NCBI GenBank assembly: GCA_017505745.1
Contig: JAFVOP010000005.1
Span: 1-32,686 of the forward strand
Origin: Clostridia bacterium
Lineage (GTDB): Bacteria > Bacillota > Clostridia > Oscillospirales > CAG-272
DNA: 32,686 nucleotides
Direction of reading: 5' to 3'
A program made the translations under genes and the position numbers. How positions within the stretch are numbered: position 1 is the stretch's first letter; each line of letters begins with the position of its first letter. Below are positions 25,363 to 32,686 of the stretch, in pieces. The notes below the pieces were generated by a model, which was not told where the DNA came from, did no database searches, and was given only the letters and a program-made list of their open reading frames with translations.

Positions 25363-26106
25363 ATGCTATTTTCCCTGTTGGCCACCGGTAATATCCAACA
25401 GATCGTTACCGAGCTGCTTTTAACTCTGCCTGTGATCGTGCTGGCACTCTCGATCCATGAGGCCGCGCACGGCTACGTAGCCTACAAATGCGGTGACCCC
25501 ACCGCGTATCACATGGGACGCTTGACGCTCAACCCCCTCAAGCACCTGGATCTCTTCGGATTTCTTTCCATGCTGATCTTTGGATTCGGTTGGGCAAAGC
25601 CGGTTCCGATCAATACCCGAAATTTCCGCAATCCCAAACGCGGCATGGCTCTTTCCGCCGCCGCAGGACCTGCAGCCAATCTGTTGCTCGGCGTGATCAG
25701 CGCATTCCTGTTAGGATTTTTTGCCGCGCTCTCCAACTACGTCGCTTTGGAGCTCGGTCAGGGATTTCTTTTCACGGCACTGAAATACGTTTGTACCCTA
25801 TGCTCTTTGGGTACCATTTACAATTTTCTCTTGATGGCATTCAACCTCATTCCCATCCCGCCGTTTGACGGCTCCCGTATCGCATTCGTTTTCCTGCCGC
25901 AAAAATATTATTTCGGCATCATGCGCTACGAGCGTCAGATCATGTTCGGCCTTCTGATCGCGCTTCTTGTGATTGACCGATTCACCAATTTCTCTCCGTT
26001 CGTATGGATCGCGCAGCAGCTGGCCAATCTGGTCTATATCCCCTCCTACGATCTTTTTAACAAGCTTTTGCTTCCCAAAGAGATCTATCAGCTCTTTTTC
26101 TCCTGA
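25363..26106 (+). CDS. Site-2 protease family membrane metalloprotease
   Basis: The 247-residue integral membrane protein of peptidase family M50 has the zinc-binding HEAAH (His32, Glu33, His36) in the first hydrophobic segments, then GRLTLNPLKHLD, AAGPAANLLLG, and the third metal ligand in NLIPIPPFDGSR. Short members like this lack PDZ domains. Substrates are unknown. It is located between engB and scpA, with AGAAAGGA before the ATG. Confidence 0.9.
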   Translation: MLFSLLATGNIQQIVTELLLTLPVIVLALSIHEAAHGYVAYKCGDPTAYHMGRLTLNPLKHLDLFGFLSMLIFGFGWAKPVPINTRNFRNPKRGMALSAAAGPAANLLLGVISAFLLGFFAALSNYVALELGQGFLFTALKYVCTLCSLGTIYNFLLMAFNLIPIPPFDGSRIAFVFLPQKYYFGIMRYERQIMFGLLIALLVIDRFTNFSPFVWIAQQLANLVYIPSYDLFNKLLLPKEIYQLFFS

Positions 26107-26144
26107 ACCCGAAAAACCCACGGAAGGACACACGCTCTACAACT

Positions 26145-27290
26145 ATGGAAGCAATCACCTATCGGATCGAGCAATTTGAAGGTCCTCTCGACCTCCTTTT
26201 GACGCTGATCCAAAAAAACAAAGTGAATATTGAGGACATTCCGATCTCATTGATCTGCGATCAGTATTTGGAATATATTCAGGCAGCGCAAAGCATGGAT
26301 ATGGAGCTTGCGGGCGAATTTATCGTGATGGCAAGCGAGCTGATGCGTATTAAAAGCAGCATGCTTCTCCCCCGTATTCAACCTGACGAAAAGGATCCGC
26401 GCGCTGAACTGGCAGATGCCTTGCTCCGCTATCAGCAAGCCAAGCAAGCGGCCATCAAAATGGCGCCGCTCTATCAGCTGTACAGCGGCCGCATGGTAAA
26501 GGATACCGATGAGATCACCGTGGACGTGACCTATGTAGCCGATCAGGACATCACCTCGCTATGCACAGCGGTCCGCCGCATCATTGCCGCCAACGAAAGC
26601 AGACCAAAGGCCGAAAAACAGGTTTTTGCGCCCATGATCGCCAAGCCGATCGTCCCCGTTGACGTCAAGATCGTAGGCATTTTGCATCACATGACCAAGC
26701 GTAAGCGAAATCCCTCGATGAAGGAACTTTTATCGGATGCCACCTCGCTCCCCGATCTGATCGCCATCTTTTTGGGCATCCTCGAGCTGATCAAGATCCG
26801 CAAAATCCTGATTGAGGAGGATCCCGATTCCTATACTGTGATCCACGGAAGCAGCACACGCTTTGTAGTCAACGACAATCCTCCCGAGGAAACCGAATCG
26901 GGTGAGCACCAGCGAACGTATGATGAAAACGAGCCGATCCCGCTTTCCTCCAAGGCCGAAATGCACCGCGAACAACGTCGGATCATCCGTGAGCGCAAGC
27001 TGGAAGAGAAAAAGCGATTGCGAGCCGAGGAACGCGCGCGCCGTGCCGAAGAGCGCAGACGTGCCAAGGACGCCGCTTTGCTTGGAGAGCAGCTACAAGT
27101 ACCCGCGGAGGAGCTCCCCGCGGACGACAGTGACCTCGAGGAGGAGGCACGCGTTGCCGCAATGCTCGACAATCAGCTTTCCGAGGACGACGAGGATCTG
27201 CTCGACGATATCGGTTTGGATATGAACGAGATCGTAAAAACCATGGCAAAGCAAGCAAAAGAGCTTTCTCCCGAACATGATGAAACTTAA
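26145..27290 (+). CDS. scpA: Segregation and condensation protein A with long charged C-terminal tail
   Basis: The 381-residue kleisin subunit bridges SMC heads in chromosome condensation. Residues 1 to about 240 are a normal ScpA: the N-terminal FEGPLDLLLTLIQKNKVNIEDI, the ASELMRIKSSMLLP segment, and the winged helix around LPDLIAIFLGILELIKIRKI that docks on SMC. Usual length is near 250 residues, so about 135 residues are extra. These comprise a strongly basic, probably helical stretch (REQRRIIRERKLEEKKRLRA and following repeats), then an acidic segment (DDSDLEEEAR, SEDDEDLLDD). The ATG at 26145 is taken from the family N-terminus. Confidence 0.94.
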   Translation: MEAITYRIEQFEGPLDLLLTLIQKNKVNIEDIPISLICDQYLEYIQAAQSMDMELAGEFIVMASELMRIKSSMLLPRIQPDEKDPRAELADALLRYQQAKQAAIKMAPLYQLYSGRMVKDTDEITVDVTYVADQDITSLCTAVRRIIAANESRPKAEKQVFAPMIAKPIVPVDVKIVGILHHMTKRKRNPSMKELLSDATSLPDLIAIFLGILELIKIRKILIEEDPDSYTVIHGSSTRFVVNDNPPEETESGEHQRTYDENEPIPLSSKAEMHREQRRIIRERKLEEKKRLRAEERARRAEERRRAKDAALLGEQLQVPAEELPADDSDLEEEARVAAMLDNQLSEDDEDLLDDIGLDMNEIVKTMAKQAKELSPEHDET

Positions 27291-27314
27291 GCAGAAAGGA
27301 CCCTGAACCTGATC

Positions 27315-28088
27315 ATGGAAGAAAAGAAACCGTCCGCTCCTCTCCTGGAGCCGCTCTCCTCGGCGCAGCAGCTTGAGCAAGCAATCGAAGCCATTCTGTT
27401 TGCCGCAGGATATCCGATGCGCTACGATAAGCTCGGTGAGGTATTGGGACTTAGCACAAAAGACGTCAAAACGATGGTTCGGCAAATGTCGGAGCGCTTT
27501 GAAGAGGAGGATACTCATCACGGCATCCTGCTGTTGATGTACCCCACTACCTGTCAGCTGACCACCAAAGAGCAATATGCCCCCTATATCCGTGAGGCGC
27601 TTGGGATCCGCCGTGGCGGCAACCTCTCCGCATCCTCTATGGAAGTTTTGGCAGTGGTTGCATACAATCAGCCTGTTACCCGTTCGTTTATCGATCTGGT
27701 ACGCGGTGTGGATAGCTCTTACGCGGTCAATTCCCTGCTTGATAAGGGACTCATCGAAGCCGCCGGAAGACTGGATGCCCCCGGACGCCCGATGCTTTAC
27801 GTCACAACCGATAAATTCCTGCGCGTGTTCGGCATCCGCTCTTTGGATGAGCTTCCCGAAACCGAGGCGCTCAGCGTAGCAGCTGCACAGGCAGAGCAAG
27901 CCGAAAATGCCGATCAACTCACCATGGAAGAGCAAGAATTGGCAGAAGCGGAATCCGCAACGCCACGCGACTATGAGGCTCCCGTGGACGCTGAGGAAAC
28001 CAACGTCATTTTCGAAAACGGCATACACCCCGCCGAAGAATCCGAATCGACCGACACATTCTCCAACGAACCCGAAAAGGAGGAATAA
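27315..28088 (+). CDS. scpB: Segregation and condensation protein B
   Basis: The 257-residue ScpB works with ScpA and SMC. Two winged-helix domains span roughly residues 15-185 (AIEAILFAAGYPMRYDKL, then SASSMEVLAVVAYNQPVTRSFI, then GRPMLYVTTDKFLRVFGIRSLDELP). An acidic, low-complexity tail of about 65 residues follows. The AGAAAGGA sequence precedes the ATG, and the gene lies 24 bases after scpA. Confidence 0.95.
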   Translation: MEEKKPSAPLLEPLSSAQQLEQAIEAILFAAGYPMRYDKLGEVLGLSTKDVKTMVRQMSERFEEEDTHHGILLLMYPTTCQLTTKEQYAPYIREALGIRRGGNLSASSMEVLAVVAYNQPVTRSFIDLVRGVDSSYAVNSLLDKGLIEAAGRLDAPGRPMLYVTTDKFLRVFGIRSLDELPETEALSVAAAQAEQAENADQLTMEEQELAEAESATPRDYEAPVDAEETNVIFENGIHPAEESESTDTFSNEPEKEE

Positions 28089-28089
28089 T

Positions 28090-28884
28090 ATGACCGCCTT
28101 ATGGATCACGCTGGCAGCGATCGGCGTGTTACTCCTCTTGCTTCTGCTTCTCTTACTCGTGGGAAATGCCAAGCTTCGCATCACCTGCAACCAAAAGGTA
28201 ACGGTGGCGATTTCAGTGTTCGGATTTTCGTTCCGACTCTTCCCTCGAAAACAAGAACAAGAAGAGGCAGCAAGCCGCAATCTCGCGCGTTGTCGCAATC
28301 CTGAACGGGTATTGCGGAAGGAATTGAGACGTCAACGCCGAGAGATTGCAAAAGCGCGCAAAAAAAAGCAAAAAGCCGCAAAAAAAGCAGCCCGCAAGCA
28401 AGCAAAAAAAGAGCAAAAAAAGGCCCTTGCATCCACCCAGCCAAAGCCCAATCTCATCGACAACCTTTCAATGATCTCCGCGCTTGTCCAAAAGCTCTAT
28501 GAAATGACACGCGGAAAGCTTAAGGTTCGCGTGCGGAAAATGCATATTTCGGTAGCCACCGGGGATGCCGCAAAAACTGCGATCCTGTACGGCGCGGTTT
28601 TGCAAAGTGCATCCTATCTGCTCCAGCTAATTCAAACGCATTTTATCGAGATCGAACGAAAGCCCGGAGCCATGGAAATCTTTGCCGATTATCTATCGGA
28701 CCGTTCTCACGTGGATATTGATCTGGTATTCCGGATCCGACTGATCCGCGCCACCCGCATCGCAATTGGCATGCTACGCGCATACGACTGCGAAAAAGAT
28801 CTCGCATTGGCAAAGGCCAAGCAACGCGAGGAACTCAAAAAAGCCGAAGCTGAGGCAAAGCAACGTAAGAAAAAAGAAAAATAA
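28090..28884 (+). CDS. DUF2953 domain protein (YtfI-like)
   Basis: The 264-residue protein has an N-terminal membrane segment (about 3-24, mostly Leu). A short domain follows (KLRITCNQKVTVAISVFGFSF), then a very basic Lys/Ala/Arg-rich stretch (about 75-120), then the conserved C-terminal DUF2953 region (RVRKMHISVATGDAAKTAILYGAV). The C-terminus is a second Lys/Glu-rich helix. ATG 28090 is 1 base after the scpB stop, with AAGGAGG inside the end of scpB, so translation is coupled. In Bacillus the homologous ytfI precedes ytfJ, as here. Its function is unknown, with a sporulation association. Confidence 0.85.
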   Translation: MTALWITLAAIGVLLLLLLLLLLVGNAKLRITCNQKVTVAISVFGFSFRLFPRKQEQEEAASRNLARCRNPERVLRKELRRQRREIAKARKKKQKAAKKAARKQAKKEQKKALASTQPKPNLIDNLSMISALVQKLYEMTRGKLKVRVRKMHISVATGDAAKTAILYGAVLQSASYLLQLIQTHFIEIERKPGAMEIFADYLSDRSHVDIDLVFRIRLIRATRIAIGMLRAYDCEKDLALAKAKQREELKKAEAEAKQRKKKEK

Positions 28885-28915
28885 TATATCAATCCAAACG
28901 AAAGGTAGAACAATC

Positions 28916-29455
28916 ATGGAAAGAGAATCTTCTATCAAGCAACTGATCAACAGCTCTTTGGAGCAAGTACGCAGCATCATCGACGCCGATACCGTTGTTG
29001 GTAAACAAATGGTCACCCCCAGCGGTACCGTGATCATTCCAATCTCCAAGATCGCAATGGGCTTTGCCTCCGGCGGTCTGGATCTTCCCTCTGACGAGGA
29101 GGAAGAGGTAAAAAATTTCGGTGGTGGCGGCGGAACCGGAGTTACTGTAACTCCGATCGGCTTTTTGACCGTTTATGCGGACGGCAGAGTGGAAATGCTC
29201 CCCATTACCCACGATAAGGCCACAACCATTGAGCAGGTTGCCAACCTGTTGGACCAGGCGCCCTCGATCATCAACCGTATCAAGGATGCTATTTCGGGCG
29301 TTCTTCCTGCCTCCGAGGAGGATGCCGCCGAAAAAGAGGCCGAATATGAGAGAAAGCTCGCGGAGGATCTCGCAAACGAAGAGGTTCTTTCCGCAAGAGA
29401 ACTCAGGAAGCGTCGCCGTTTGGAAGAAAAAGCAGCAAAAAAAGCGGCAAAATAA
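28916..29455 (+). CDS. ytfJ: Spore protein YtfJ/GerW family
   Basis: The 179-residue GerW-family protein is made in the developing spore and needed for efficient germination in Bacillus. It shows IKQLINSSLEQVRSIIDADTVVGK, GTVIIPISKIAMGFASGG, the Gly-rich NFGGGGGTGVTVTPIGFLTV and a Lys/Ala-rich C-terminus. It starts at ATG 28916 after CGAAAGG, 31 bases after the DUF2953 gene. Forespore sigma-factor control is usual for the family; no clear sigma-F or sigma-G promoter was identified here. Confidence 0.92.
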   Translation: MERESSIKQLINSSLEQVRSIIDADTVVGKQMVTPSGTVIIPISKIAMGFASGGLDLPSDEEEEVKNFGGGGGTGVTVTPIGFLTVYADGRVEMLPITHDKATTIEQVANLLDQAPSIINRIKDAISGVLPASEEDAAEKEAEYERKLAEDLANEEVLSARELRKRRRLEEKAAKKAAK

Positions 29456-29502
29456 TTCGCACTTTCAAAATCAACCATTACAATGAAATGACATAAAAGA
29501 GA

Positions 29503-29544
29503 CTCCGGAAAAATATACATGAAGCAGAACTTGTTTTTCCGGAG
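29503..29544 (+). promoter_or_regulatory. Hairpin covering the dacF ribosome binding site
   Basis: CTCCGGAAAAA (29503-29513) pairs perfectly with TTTTTCCGGAG (29534-29544) across a 20-base loop. The right arm contains most of the GGAGG (29541-29545) that serves ATG 29554. In mRNA coming from ytfJ the site would be hidden. There is no T-run after the stem, so it is not an intrinsic terminator. Confidence 0.6.
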
Positions 29545-29553
29545 GATCTTGTT

Positions 29554-30723
29554 ATGTCAAAGCTCAAAGCCATTGGGTGTATCTGCCTCACCGTTTGTTT
29601 GCTGGTTGCATGCTTTCCCTTTACGGTCTCTGCCTCACCGATCGAGGCGGAGCCTTCAGTCTCTGCGCAAAGCGCGATTCTGATCGAAGCCGCAAGCGGA
29701 GAAACGGTAATGGCTAAAAATGCCGATTTCCCACTCCCCATGGCCAGCACCACAAAAATTATGACGGCCTTGGTGGCGCTTGAGTTGGCATCTCCCGAAA
29801 CCGAGATCACGGTGGATCCCGCAGCGGTTGGCATTGAAGGCTCTTCCGTCTATCTGACGGAAAACGAGGTTCTGACCCTGGAGCAATTGCTCTATGCCCT
29901 GCTCCTGGAATCCGCCAACGATGCAGCTACCGCAATTGCGATCGGTCTTTCGGGAAGTGTGGAGGCGTTTGCCGATGAAATGAACCGAGCTGCCGGCCGA
30001 ATGGGGCTCTGTCAAACCCATTTCACCAACCCCCACGGGTTGGATGACGCGGAGCATTTCACCACTGCAAAGGAGCTGGCGCAGATTGCGCGTGAGGCAT
30101 TGCAACACGAGTTGCTCCGCACAATCGTTTCCACGCGAAAGATCACCGTCCCGCGCGGCGACGGAAGCAACGGCGTTCGCCTGCTGATCAATCACAACAA
30201 GCTTTTGCGCCTGTATGACGGTTGTATCGGCATGAAAACCGGTTTTACCAAAAAAAGCGGTCGATGCCTGGTCTCGGCGGCGGAACGCGACGGTGTGCTT
30301 TTGATTGCCGTCACCCTCCACGCGCCCAACGATTGGGACGATCACACGCGGATGCTGGATTATGGATTCTCGCGCTACACCTCGGTGCTGCTTTGCCAAA
30401 GTGAGGAACTGTTACTCCCGATCTCGGTAGTAGGCGGAACCGATTCCTACGTCATGGTCTCCAACCCCTCCGCATTGCGCCTAACCTTACCAGCCGAACA
30501 CGGTACGATCTCTAAAACGCTGGAGCTTCCTCGGTTCGTTTATGCAACGGTTCGAAACGGAGAGATTCTTGGAAAGGCCGTTTACCGATGTGACACCAAC
30601 GGAGACGGAACCCGGGAGATCATTGGCGAGGTATCCTTGATCGCCTGTTATTCGGTAAAGCAAAATCATCCCAAAAAGAGCTTTTGGCAGTGGCTTTGGG
30701 GATTTTTTCAACGATTCAAATAA
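29554..30723 (+). CDS. dacF: D-alanyl-D-alanine carboxypeptidase, DacF-type (PBP, family S11)
   Basis: The 389-residue penicillin-binding protein trims the terminal D-Ala from peptidoglycan side chains outside the membrane. A signal peptide covers about residues 1-28 (cleavage near VSASP). The active site is complete: SxxK at Ser65-Lys68 (MASTTKIM), SxN at Ser120-Asn122 (LESANDAA) and KTG at 228-230 (GMKTGFTKKSG). A beta-rich C-terminal domain precedes an amphipathic Trp/Phe/Lys tail (FWQWLWGFFQRFK), which probably anchors it to the membrane. The position after ytfJ suggests the sporulation-specific type. Confidence 0.93.
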   Translation: MSKLKAIGCICLTVCLLVACFPFTVSASPIEAEPSVSAQSAILIEAASGETVMAKNADFPLPMASTTKIMTALVALELASPETEITVDPAAVGIEGSSVYLTENEVLTLEQLLYALLLESANDAATAIAIGLSGSVEAFADEMNRAAGRMGLCQTHFTNPHGLDDAEHFTTAKELAQIAREALQHELLRTIVSTRKITVPRGDGSNGVRLLINHNKLLRLYDGCIGMKTGFTKKSGRCLVSAAERDGVLLIAVTLHAPNDWDDHTRMLDYGFSRYTSVLLCQSEELLLPISVVGGTDSYVMVSNPSALRLTLPAEHGTISKTLELPRFVYATVRNGEILGKAVYRCDTNGDGTREIIGEVSLIACYSVKQNHPKKSFWQWLWGFFQRFK

Positions 30724-30739
30724 TCATTTGGAGGAAGTC

Positions 30740-31456
30740 ATGTCGGAACCGATCCGTTTGCAAAAATATTTCACCGATTGCGGCGTGCTTTCCCGGCGCG
30801 CCGCAGAGGCCGCGATCGTTGCAGGAGAGGTTACGGTCAACGGCATCCAAGCAAACCTTGGAGATAAGATCGATCCCTTGCAAGACCGCGTAGAATATCG
30901 CGGCAAGCCCCTTGTTCTGCAAGCGGACAAGCCACACGTCTACTTGATGCTCAACAAGCCGCGCGGCTACGTCACAACCCTCAAGGATGAAAAGGGACGA
31001 AAAAACGTGACCTCTCTTTTGCGCGGGATCCATACGCGCGTTTACCCGATCGGACGGCTCGATATGGATTCGGAGGGGCTTTTGCTCCTCACCGACGACG
31101 GCAACCTCACCAACCGTCTCACGCACCCGCGGCATGAGATCCCAAAAATCTATCACGTCTCCGTTTCCTCCTCCCCTTCCCCCGCGCAACTGCAAGCCCT
31201 CGCCTCTCCGATGGAAATCGACGGTTACCGCTTGCGCCCCATCGAGGTTTCGGTTTTGGGTCCCAATCAATTGGAGCTCACTCTGTTTGAAGGACGCAAT
31301 CGACAGATCCGCAAAATGTGTGCTGCCGTGGGACTCAAGGTAACGCAACTGCGTCGTGTAGCGATCGGAGAATTAAAGCTGGATGATCTGGAGCTTGGAA
31401 AATGGCGTGCGCTCACCGAAGAAGAAGTGGCGTACCTTTCGGGCTCTCGTAAATAA
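30740..31456 (+). CDS. rluB: rRNA pseudouridine synthase, RsuA/RluB family
   Basis: The 238-residue enzyme isomerises a uridine in ribosomal RNA. It has an N-terminal S4 RNA-binding domain (RLQKYFTDCGVLSRRAAEAAI, VTVNG) and a catalytic domain with Asp108 in GRLDMDSEGLLLLT and a late FEGRNRQIRKMCAAVG motif. Start ATG 30740 follows GGAGG by 5 bases. The earlier in-frame ATG at 30728 overlaps that site and is rejected. Close relatives in Bacillota are called RluB; the target base is inferred by family. Confidence 0.94.
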   Translation: MSEPIRLQKYFTDCGVLSRRAAEAAIVAGEVTVNGIQANLGDKIDPLQDRVEYRGKPLVLQADKPHVYLMLNKPRGYVTTLKDEKGRKNVTSLLRGIHTRVYPIGRLDMDSEGLLLLTDDGNLTNRLTHPRHEIPKIYHVSVSSSPSPAQLQALASPMEIDGYRLRPIEVSVLGPNQLELTLFEGRNRQIRKMCAAVGLKVTQLRRVAIGELKLDDLELGKWRALTEEEVAYLSGSRK

Positions 31457-31474
31457 TAAGGAAAGGAAATCACC

Positions 31475-31867
31475 ATGTTAGAAGTATTACCCATTCAAGA
31501 AAAGCAGGAGCAGGAGGCGCTTTGCGCCCGTTGTGGCGTTCCGTTTGATCCTGCGCTGTTGGCATATAAAACGCTGGTAGACGGTGAATTGCGCGGGGTC
31601 TGCCAATTTACCATGGACGCAAACGGCGGAAGGATCCTCCATTTTGCATCCGCTCCCGATCTCTACGAGTTTGAACCAATGTTCGTCATGGGTCGAGCAA
31701 CGCTGAACTTTATCGACCTGTGTGGTGTTCACCGCGCCTATTTTGATGCGGATTGCGAAAACGAAACGCTCATCAAAGCCATCGGTTTTTCGCGCAACTC
31801 CGACGGCAGATACGAAATGGATCTGACAGATTTCTTCAAAGAGCCCTGTAAACACTCCAAAAACTGA
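31475..31867 (+). CDS. Small conserved-looking protein, possibly GNAT-like
   Basis: The 130-residue protein has no confident family. It has a CARC pair (Cys17, Cys20), then strands around ELRGVCQFTMDANGGRILHFASAP, a helix MFVMGRATLNFIDLCGV, and HRAYFDADCENETLIKAIGFSRNSDGRYEMDLTDFF. The last part resembles the final strand-helix-strand of GNAT acetyltransferases (a later helix followed by a GF motif and a closing strand). No clear acetyl-CoA loop (QxxGxG/A) is present. AAGGAAAGG lies upstream of ATG 31475. It sits between rluB and spo0A. Confidence 0.7.
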   Translation: MLEVLPIQEKQEQEALCARCGVPFDPALLAYKTLVDGELRGVCQFTMDANGGRILHFASAPDLYEFEPMFVMGRATLNFIDLCGVHRAYFDADCENETLIKAIGFSRNSDGRYEMDLTDFFKEPCKHSKN

Positions 31868-31902
31868 TTTTGTCGCCATTTTGGTAAATATTACCAGTAT
31901 TT

Positions 31903-31920
31903 CTCCTAAATTTTTGGGAG
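31903..31920 (+). terminator. Candidate terminator after the small unknown gene
   Basis: CTCC at 31903 and GGAG ending at 31920 start a stem that continues through a T-G and A-T pairs (about 7 bp). TTATTTTCC follows. Another small palindrome, TGGTAA-ATA-TTACCA (31882-31896), lies before it. Termination would be weak to moderate. Confidence 0.45.
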
Positions 31921-31940
31921 TTATTTTCCAAAATTATGTC

Positions 31941-31969
31941 TTGCATTATTTCCTAATATATGGTAAAAT
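31941..31969 (+). promoter_or_regulatory. Sigma-A-type promoter of spo0A
   Basis: TTGCAT (31941-31946), 17 bp, TAAAAT (31964-31969). The transcript should start near 31976. No convincing sigma-H promoter or 0A box was found in this 148 bp region, although such elements are common upstream of spo0A in Bacillus. Confidence 0.7.
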
Positions 31970-31999
31970 ATTCCTGTAAGAATTTTACAGGAATATTTT
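31965..31999 (+). terminator. Palindrome with T-run overlapping the spo0A promoter
   Basis: A 15 bp perfect stem, AAAATATTCCTGTAA (31965-31979) with TTACAGGAATATTTT (31985-31999), has a 5-base loop. A T-run (31996-32001) overlaps its end. For transcripts arriving from rluB it has the form of an intrinsic terminator. For transcripts from the spo0A promoter, starting inside the left arm, it cannot fold completely. It could also be a protein-binding operator. Confidence 0.65.
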
Positions 32000-32015
32000 T
32001 TATTTGGAGGATAGA

Positions 32016-32686
32016 ATGATGGAATACACCACCAAGATTTTAATCGCGGATGAGGACGCTACGGTTCGTACCGCTCTTCGCGACGGACTCATGCGCGCAG
32101 GATACCGAAATGTAGAGGAAGCAAGCAATGGAGAGGATACCGTTCAAAAAATGATGCGATCTCACCCTGACGTTGTTTTGATGGACATTTGGCTTTCCAA
32201 GCTGGACGGCATTGGCGTATTACGGAACAGTAAAAACATGGATTTCGGAAAAGATAAAGCCCCCTCCTTTGTAATTCTTTCGTCGGTTTCCAACCAAAAC
32301 ATTTTCATTCAGGCAACCGATGCCGGCGCAGAGCTATGTTTACTCAAGCCGGTGAATGTCAGCAGTGTCTGCGAGCATATTGAAAGCATTGTGTCCCGAC
32401 GCCGTCGGGACATTCCTGCCGTTGCAATGCAAACCGAGGTCAAAGGCTCGGACATCGAAACGCAAGTCACGCAGATCATTCACCAGATCGGTGTTCCGGC
32501 GCATATCAAGGGCTACCAATATCTGCGCACGGCGATCCTGCTTACCGTAAAGGACAGCGACATCATCAACTCGGTCACCAAGGTGCTCTACCCTTCCGTA
32601 GCGAAGAAATACGCCACCACAACCAGCCGTGTGGAGCGCGCGATCCGTCACGCCATTGAGGTCGCGTGGGACCGCGGCGACGTAGA
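32016..32686 (+). CDS. spo0A: Sporulation master regulator Spo0A, partial (C-terminus outside window)
   Basis: The first 223 residues of the response regulator that commits cells to sporulation are present. The receiver domain has the acidic pocket (ADEDATV, residues 11-17), phospho-acceptor Asp57 in [13 protein letters not shown] and Lys in LLKPVN. The DNA-binding domain carries the near-invariant Spo0A segments [28 protein letters not shown] and [18 protein letters not shown]. The last few dozen residues are missing. GGAGG lies 5 bases before ATG 32016 and 8 before ATG 32019; either could be the start. A sigma-A promoter and a palindrome lie upstream. Confidence 0.97.
   Translation, partial: MMEYTTKILIADEDATVRTALRDGLMRAGYRNVEEASNGEDTVQKMMRSHPDVVLMDIWLSKLDGIGVLRNSKNMDFGKDKAPSFVILSSVSNQNIFIQATDAGAELCLLKPVNVSSVCEHIESIVSRRRRDIPAVAMQTEVKGSDIETQVTQIIHQIGVPAHIKGYQYLRTAILLTVKDSDIINSVTKVLYPSVAKKYATTTSRVERAIRHAIEVAWDRGDV

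Noticed and set aside
29456-29553. A sigma-F or sigma-G promoter in front of dacF
   Set aside because: GGAAAAATAT is only partly like a sigma-F -10 and no -35 occurs at the right distance.
31987-32019. A sigma-H-like promoter (ACAGGAATA then ATAGAATGA) before spo0A
   Set aside because: The spacing between the two boxes is about 15 bp, too long, and the -10 would overlap the start codon.

Overview
The window looks like chromosomal DNA from a spore-forming Bacillota (Clostridia), probably an uncultured gut or anaerobic lineage. The evidence is spo0A, a ytfJ/gerW-type gene, a DUF2953 (ytfI-like) gene, a DacF-type carboxypeptidase, scpA-scpB and the lon-engB pair, plus Gram-positive style Shine-Dalgarno sites and sigma-A promoters with 17 bp spacers. 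Most genes are moderately GC-rich. A few small accessory genes (around 1.0-2.6, 9.8-10.6 and 20.2-21.3 kb) are visibly more AT-rich. No rRNA, tRNA, CRISPR array or classical insertion sequence was seen.

Left edge, 1-2.6 kb (minus strand): a truncated aldo/keto reductase with a consensus promoter, an AT-rich histidine phosphatase with a hairpin terminator, then a compact 474 bp element. The element is a DUF559 endonuclease-like gene bounded on each side, after exactly 4 bp, by a 44 bp double-hairpin arm. The arms are inverted relative to each other, match at 33 of 44 positions and show compensatory changes in their stems. This is the most unusual structure in the window. A small three-helix membrane protein follows.

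2.66-15.08 kb (minus strand): one tightly packed biosynthetic operon behind a TTGACA-N17-TATAAT promoter. In transcription order it holds an aromatic-type aminotransferase, pheA (chorismate mutase-prephenate dehydratase), aroB, aroC, an unknown membrane protein, a fused aroE-aroK, aroQ, aroA, tyrA, a DAHP synthase, metY and metA. Together these give the whole shikimate route to chorismate, the branches to phenylalanine and tyrosine, and homocysteine synthesis through O-acetylhomoserine.

15.15-22.2 kb (minus strand): uvrB-uvrA with its own promoter and a strong terminator, a tandem pair of related unknown membrane proteins, and a glycerophosphodiester phosphodiesterase that starts with GTG.

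22.2-32.7 kb (plus strand), starting at a divergent promoter region: lon, engB, a site-2-type metalloprotease, scpA (with a long charged tail), scpB, a DUF2953 gene, ytfJ, dacF, rluB, a small unknown gene and finally spo0A, cut by the window end. The 148 bp before spo0A holds a good sigma-A promoter whose -10 box lies in the left arm of a 15 bp palindrome followed by a T-run. This could stop read-through from upstream genes while sparing transcripts from spo0A's own promoter.
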